From assembly GCA_000727475.1 (NCBI GenBank), contig KL647306.1, positions 1,619,835 to 1,683,834 on the forward strand: a DNA stretch of 64,000 nucleotides, read 5' to 3'. This DNA comes from Sarcocystis neurona (lineage: Eukaryota > Apicomplexa > Conoidasida > Eucoccidiorida > Sarcocystidae). Made by a program: the position numbers and the translations under genes. This document shows positions 58,232 through 64,000 of this stretch, in pieces (within the stretch, counting starts at the first letter, position 1; every line of letters starts with the position of its first letter). The notes under the pieces are model-generated. The model did no database searches. It worked only from the letters and a program-made list of their open reading frames with translations, and was not told the DNA's origin.

Positions 58232-60143
58232 CTGCAGGGCGCACGCCAGCGCATGCATGCGAAAAGAGGAAAAACAGTTGGAGACCTGCTGCGCGCATGC
58301 ATCAGGGCGTCACCATGGCACAGATGAATCTCCTTTTTATATGGGCCTTCCACCATACGCATATATATACGCATGTGTGTTGGTTTGCGTCTTTGACGCT
58401 GAGCGCCACGTCCTCGTTTCTGCATGAGCGTGTACGTGTCTTCCTCTACCTACGTGCACAAATATGTGTGGTGGACGACGAGCGCAGCAGCAGGGAAGAC
58501 TGCCGCAATTCCCGTAGAATGGAAGAGAGGCACACGGGAAGAAGAAGTGCATGTGTTTTTCTCGCGTACGCATTTGCGAAACACAAAGGAGCAGCAAAAC
58601 AGCACTGCCCCGCATTTATTTTCATGAGTAGAAAACCATGCACCGCTGCAGCTGCTGATTGACAGCATATGCGTGTGGGGCGGGGAGGGGAGGGCGACGA
58701 GGCCACCGGTGTATATGCGTGCGCTGCCTCTCGCAGCAGCAGGACCGGCTCGGTCAGCAGCGCCGTCATCCGACAGCGTGGAAAGGAGCAGCAGCAACAG
58801 CAGCGACGACAAGGCAGCAGACGGAGAAGACGACAACGAAGCGGGAGAGAAAAAGAAGGTGCTGCTGCTGCAGCAAGTGCTGGGGAAGGAGAGCAGCACA
58901 GCTGCTGCAGCAACACCAGCACACCCCCTTCGCATGCATCTCCTTTCCCCTTTCAGCAAAGACTACCACGTACACCCGTACGCAGAGACATACACACAAG
59001 TCTCCTGCCGCCTAGAGCAAGAAAAGGAGATGGTAATGCGTCTCTGCATGCAAATGCTTTTGTACGTTGATATGTATATGTACGTGTATGCATGTCTGTC
59101 TATGTATATATACGTATATGTCTATGTATGTCTATGTATTTCTCTGTATGTATATGTATATATATATGTATGTATATATATGTCTATATATGTATATATA
59201 TATATGTCTATGTATGTATACGTATATGTATGTCTATGTTTGTATATGTAAATGTATGTGCATACATGTATATATATGTATATGTGTGTCTATGTGTGTC
59301 TATGTATGTCTATGCATGTCTATGTATGTCTCTGTATGTAGGTGTATATGTATGTATGCACATGTATGTGTATATATATGTATGTATATATATGTCTGTG
59401 TATGTATATGTATGGGTATGTATGTATATGTATGGCCATGTATGTATATGTATGTATATTTATATGTACACACACGTATATACATGTATATATCTGTATA
59501 TGCATCGCTATGTATGTCTATGTATGTATACGCACGTATATATATGCGTATGTATATATATGTATATGTATGTATATGCATGTATATGTGTATGTATGTA
59601 TATGCATATATATATATATGTACATGTATGGCTATGTATATGTATGTATGTATATGTATGTACATGTATGTATATGTGTGGATATGTACGGATATGTATG
59701 TATATGTATGGTTATGTATGCGTATGTATGTACGTGTGTGTGTGTGTGTGAGGGTGAATGTGAATGTTGCAGAGATGCAGAGAAGCGTCGAAGGAGGACA
59801 CGCCTGCGCAGAGACAGCAGGTGCAACGGCTTAGTAGGGACCACCGATGTAGCAGCAGCAGCAGCACCAACGGCAGCACTCGCAGCGGATTCAAGCGCAG
59901 AAGTTGCAAGAACGACAGGAGCAGCAGTAGCGCAAGTTGTAGCAGCACAAGTTGTAGCAGCACATGTTGTAGCAGCACAAGTTGTAGCAGCACAAGTTGT
60001 AGCAGCACAAGCTGCAGCAGCAGCGGCAACAGTAACACCGGCAACAGCAGCAGCAGCGACAGACATAGCAGCAGCAGCAGTAAAGTGAGTGTTAAGCATA
60101 GAGCAGCAGCAGCAGAGGCGTTGAAGAGTTGCTTGTGACTTAC
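58232..60143 (-). other. HPR-like gene intron
   Basis: 58660-58930 mixed CAG/CTG, 59065-59750 long (TATG)n, 59830-60110 plus-strand CAG/AGC (CTG/GCT on the sense strand). Confidence 0.45.
59065..59750. repeat. (TATG/TGTA)n microsatellite, ~690 bp
   Basis: Nearly uninterrupted TATGTATG/TCTATGTA units, the longest single microsatellite outside the gap region. Confidence 0.9.
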
Positions 60144-60258
60144 AGGTGTACGTACACCCGAGAAAAGAAGGATAGGAGAGACGGCGGGAGCGCGAAGGCA
60201 GCTTCTCCATGCAAAAAGGGCGACCGGCAGACGAGTTTGGCCAACAAGTCGTAGCGTC
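60144..60258 (-). CDS. HPR-like gene exon containing the palindrome
   Basis: The acceptor TTTGTGTGCCTAATATTGCAG and donor ACACCT|GTAAGT enclose RYDLLAKLVCRSPFLHGEAA, FALPPSLLSFFSR and VYVHL. Together with the previous exon it gives ALLRGIYTLGRYDLLAKLV, a natural repeat helix. VYVH is encoded by the core of GGTGTACGTACACC (60145-60158), which ends only a few bases from the donor. Confidence 0.7.
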
Positions 60259-62382
60259 CTGCAATATTAGGCACACAAATGAATGAGACCACTTCTACAC
60301 ACACCGAAGAAAGCGACTAAGCCACGCCAAGAGAGGGGGAAAGGTTCTTCACGAGGAGTTGAAAGACGGGGAGACACGGAGACGGGGAGACAGGGAGACA
60401 CGGAGACGGGGGACGTTATGGCAGCATGCGTCTGCATATTAAACACGTGTGCTGGCTCGTGAATTCGCAGCTCGGAAATGTAGGCGTGTATGTGAGCCAC
60501 TCGCACTGCTTTTATTACTGCGTGTGTATCTACGAGTCCGCGCGCAGATGCAGAGCAGAGCCCCCGGCAGAAGAGACACGACGAAGCGAGGGGGTCGCTC
60601 AGCAGCTTCTTTTGAAGAAGGGAGCAGCAGAGTAGCCCCCTCAGCTGCAGCAAACTTTTGGCGGAGCACAGGCGTCCTCACAAACATACTGAAGCGCAGC
60701 AGAATCATATCTCCACACACACATATAGAGAAGGGGAGGGGGAGCAGCAGCATTCACACACATATCTACATATATAAATGAGCATAAATAGTCCCCTCAC
60801 ATATTCTTTATATACGTCTGTGTGTGTGTCCATATACATATAGATAGCTAGAGAAAGTGAGGTAGGGGCACGAGCATTTCCACACGTATATATACAAGTA
60901 CCAGTAGGCCTCTTGCACACACGTAGGTGTATAGAGAGAGAGACACACCGTGGGATGGCGGCCCTTCCACATATGTGCGAGTAGAACTACCACACATACA
61001 TATATATCCATAGACAGAGAGAAAGGAGCAGCTACATATACGTATATATGTGTCTATAAACAAGTATAGAAGACAGCTACGTATGTGTGGGTGCAAGGCG
61101 TCACACATATATATACATATATATATATATAGACGAGTAGATCTGCTAGCTACGTATGTGTGGGTGCAAGACGTCATATATATATACGTGTATATCTGAG
61201 AGCTGAGACGAGGTGGTCGGGGGTAGGGCCCCCATTTGCCAGAGACGTTCGGGCGCGGATGCAGAGGCAGCAGACGTGGGGCGAGAAGTACCCCCCCCAC
61301 GGAAGTCGCAGACACACACACGCATGGAGAGAGCAGCAAAAGAAGAGATAAAGGGAGCTGCATGCGCTTCACTGCCACACAGAAATGCCCAGGTACGAAG
61401 CAGGAGGAGATGGGCGCACACACATATATATGTATATATATATGGAGAGTGAGGGGGGCAGGGATGGCGCGTTGCATGCACTTCACTGCCACACAGAAGT
61501 GCCCACGCAGGGATGTGAAGTGCATGCAAATATATTCGTAGAGAGATGGAGAGGGGAGGCGGCGAAAGGGCGTTGTAAAGATTCCTCTGCAAAACGCAGA
61601 CATGCCCGTATATGATGGAGGCGGAAAGCATGCAGATATATATGTGGGGAGAGACAAAGGGGGGGGGGTTGGAACCACCTTCGTAAGAGGTCGGGAGAAG
61701 ATACGTGTATATACAAGGATATACAACCCCTGTATACCTACGCGTCTCCCGCGGGGAAGTACACGTATCGTTTAAAGGTAAACACATGCGTATACACATA
61801 AATGGACAGGTTTTCTAACGAACTCCTGGAAGGGGAAGTGTGGGGAGAAGAGATAGATGGGCGTGCTGCACAGACAGAGAGACAGAGTCGGAAGTGGCAG
61901 CCGCTTCAAATTCCTGCTGGTAGGCTGCCGCCGGTTGCCTCTGGCTGCCTGCGGAGACGGAGGCGGCTACGCCTGCTGCTGCTGCTGTGCTGCCACGGAG
62001 ACGCGTTGCTGAAGCACCCCAGGGAAGCAGCCCTGCCACGCAGTCACAGCTTGTTTCGGGGAAGGGCGCTGCCGTCCTGCTGCTGCTGGGTTGAGACCGC
62101 TACCTTTCCTCGCATCAGTGCCGACATTGCTGCTGTTGAAGCCACCTGCCTCCTGCTACAGCTGGGTTCGCTGCTGCAGTGCTCCTCTTGCTGCTTCTCT
62201 TCCTACGTCTGTTGCTGCGGCTACGGCTGTCCCTGCTGGTGCGTTTGTCCCGGCTGCTGCGTTTGTCGCTGCAGCCGGTGCTGCGAGATGTATCGCTATC
62301 CTGTCGTTGCTGCTGCTGGTACTGCTGCTGCTCTCCTGCGTGTGTCGCCGCTGCTGCTGAGACTGTTGCAGGAGCGGCGTAC
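60259..62382 (-). other. HPR-like gene intron
   Basis: Contains a GGGGAGACACGGAGAC minisatellite (60366-60415), repeats at 60850-61170 and 61345-61520 (CTTCACTGCCACACAGAAxTG twice), and mixed triplets above 61950. A plus-strand ATG frame (61802-62863, MDRFSNELLEGEVWGEEIDG) is antisense here. Confidence 0.4.
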
Positions 62383-63997
62383 CGAGCGTATAAATGCCTC
62401 GAAGGAGGGCAGCTTGTGCGCCAGGGTGCAGCAGGAGAGTCTTGGCAGCAGCAGGAGAAGCAGGAGAAGCAGCGGCAGCAAAAGCAGCAGCTGCTGCGGC
62501 TGCAGCTGCCCGCACGCGGCTGTCGCACTGCGGAGGACGCAGCAAAGACAGCAGCAAGAGGAGAGAAGGACACGCGGCAGTGTGAAGAGAAGTGTCTGCT
62601 GCAGCTGCTGCAACTTCTTCTGCGACAGCAGCCCAGTCCCCTGCAGCAACAGCAGCCAGCTGGGCGGTCGTGGGCAAGAGCTCCTTCTCGAAAAGCGCAG
62701 AAGAAGAAGAACCGGGAGAGAGGCCGTCAGCAGCATCCACAGAGCGCAGCTCTTCAGCAGCCTCGGCACCTGCAGCAGCTACAGCAGCAACCGAAGAAAG
62801 AGCAGCAGCAGCAGCATCACGAGAGTCAGCGTCAGAAGCCGAAACGTCGGCAGCAGCACGTGATGCAGCTGCACTAGAAGAAGCGTTACCAGCAGTGGGG
62901 GAAGCATGAACAGCAAGGGCGCTTCTGCCTTCAACTGTTGACGCTGACGAAGAGGAGTCGCTATCGAGCAGCAGTGTCTCGCGGCAGTAAGACCGAAGAG
63001 ACGCGACAACTGCTGTAAGAACTGCTGCTGATGTAGCCGCTGTCTCTCGTGATGCCCTCTCCGCTGCCGCAGCACCCGGGAGACGAGGAACTGCGTCTTC
63101 TGTCGTCACAGCTGCTGCGACTTCTTCTTCCCATGCTGCTGTTGCCGCTGCTGCAGGGGGGACCGCGGCAGCTGCGGCTGCGGCTGCAGCTGCTGCCGCC
63201 GCACGAGAAGACAGCGGGAAGACCACAGGACTCCGTTGCTGCTGCTGCAGCAGGGGCAGCTGCCTTCGTAGTTGCTGCAGGGTAAGCAGCTGTTTCGCTC
63301 TGAACCGTCTCTCTGCAAGTGTCGAGCAGCAGGGCAGCAGCAGCGGCTGCAGGCGCGCACAAGAAGACGGGCAGCGCATTTCATCATCAGCAGCACCAGG
63401 GGAGGTGCTGGCACCGCCGCCTTCATAGGACGATTGACAGCGAAGTGCAGGTGCTGCCTCTGCTACTGCTGCTGCTGCGGTAGTGGGCACTTCGGTTCGC
63501 TCGAGTGATGCGCCTGCAACATGAGGCACTGGGCAGCCTGGTGGGTAGGCTGCTCCTGCTACTGCTGCTGGCACTGCAGGCGAGGCCATTGCTGCGGGTG
63601 TCGCAGGGGTCCACTCATGTGATGTTGGACTGAGCGCTGTTGAACCGCTTGGCGGTGTACGTACACCAGAAAGGCTGCTAAAGGTGCGGCAGCTGCAGAA
63701 GCTGCGGCGGCTGCATCGCGAGTGCACACATTTGTCCCTGTCCTCAGCAGCATGCGGTGACGCGCTTCTTCGAAAATTCTGGAAAAGGCCTGTTCTCCTC
63801 CTCTCTCTGGTCGCTGCTGCGGCTCCTTCTGCTCCAGGCGCCGCCGCCTGTGCTGCTGCTTTGTGGCAGGTTCCAGCTCCATCTGCTGCTAGTAGGACGC
63901 CTGGCGCTGCTGCCGTGCGAATCGTCGGAGGTGTAGGCACTGCTGCTGCTGCTGCCGTTGAAAGCAGTCGCCTGCTGCGCTGGGAAGCGGCGGACAT
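62383..63997 (-). CDS. HPR-like gene, first exon
   Basis: ATG at 63997 opens MSAASQRSRRLLSTAAAAAV, an Arg/Ser/Ala/Leu start without acidic residues, typical of a mitochondrial presequence. There follow about 450 residues of Ala/Ser/Pro-rich sequence with islands such as AERRFRAKQLLTLQQLRR, VLTAVVASLRSYCRETLL, ACPSLLLLLSLLRPPQ and GAQAALLRGIYTLG, then CTCG|GTACGC with one spare base. 538 codons. The upstream edge of the window is 3 bases away, so a 5' extension cannot be ruled out. Contains the palindrome at 63654-63667, encoding G-V-R-T-P. HPR proteins bind RNA in mitochondria or apicoplast of apicomplexans, which fits the presequence. Confidence 0.6.
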
Positions 63998-64000
63998 CGT

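Noticed and set aside
61802..62863. Plus-strand ATG frame of 353 codons (MDRFSNELLEGEVWGEEIDG)
   Set aside because: Overlaps the first HPR-like exon antisense and becomes Leu/Cys/Ser low complexity after 60 codons; the first part is protein-like but unsupported.
1..64000. tRNA, rRNA, CRISPR, transposase or reverse transcriptase
   Set aside because: No cloverleaf, rRNA core, repeat-spacer array or mobile-element protein motif was recognised by eye. A covariance-model scan would be decisive for small RNAs.

Overview
ORGANISM. The window looks like nuclear DNA of a coccidian apicomplexan, most likely Eimeria. In-phase and out-of-phase CAG/CTG trinucleotide arrays occur every few kb, and they encode runs of Gln, Ala and Ser. 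Long (TA)n, (TATG)n and (TCTA)n microsatellites fill the space between, TGCATGC-type motifs are frequent, and genes are split by large GT-AG introns. This is inferred from sequence character; no database search was possible. There is one assembly gap (10249-10867). Because CTG/CAG arrays stay open in several frames on both strands, long open frames mean little here. I relied on splice sites, phase continuity across introns and recognisable protein motifs.

LAYOUT. (1) About 2.5-13.5 kb, plus strand: gene A, an EF-hand protein in at least five phase-compatible exons. One EF-hand-like segment is interrupted by a polyQ insert of about 90 codons. (2) 13.6-23.4 kb: satellites, a repeat-poor island with no convincing gene (14.7-17.9 kb), a possible terminal exon at 20.0-20.2 kb, a decayed Ser/Thr-rich tract (20.3-21.5 kb) and a ~60-bp tandem array (22.9-23.3 kb). 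(3) 24.0-29.0 kb, plus strand: a three-exon SelK/SelG-type membrane protein. Its Gly-rich tail ends in Gly-Gly-Gly-Cys-Cys-Gly where family members usually carry selenocysteine. (4) 30.2-33.4 kb, plus strand: small candidate genes, the clearest being a complete two-exon gene of 83 codons (32122-32432). (5) 33.8-35.0 kb, minus strand: C-terminal exons of a charged, coiled-coil protein with a basic KRKGRKRK cluster, convergent with the plus-strand genes. (6) 35.9-64.0 kb, minus strand: what looks like one gene of about 28 kb whose exons encode Leu/Ala-rich helical repeats of the heptatricopeptide repeat (HPR, RAP-protein-like) kind. It starts with a mitochondrial-presequence-like N-terminus at 63997 and stops at 35860. 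HPR proteins are known as organellar RNA-binding factors.

CROSS-CUTTING SIGNALS. The same triplet is used in two orientations: CAG on the sense strand inside exons, CTG on the sense strand in introns just upstream of 3' splice sites, where it acts as, or replaces, a polypyrimidine tract. A 14-bp perfect palindrome, GGTGTACGTACACC, occurs five times in otherwise unrelated places, and its 12-bp core is the centre of a higher-order satellite at 46.29-46.75 kb. No tRNA, rRNA, CRISPR or bacterial-type feature was seen.
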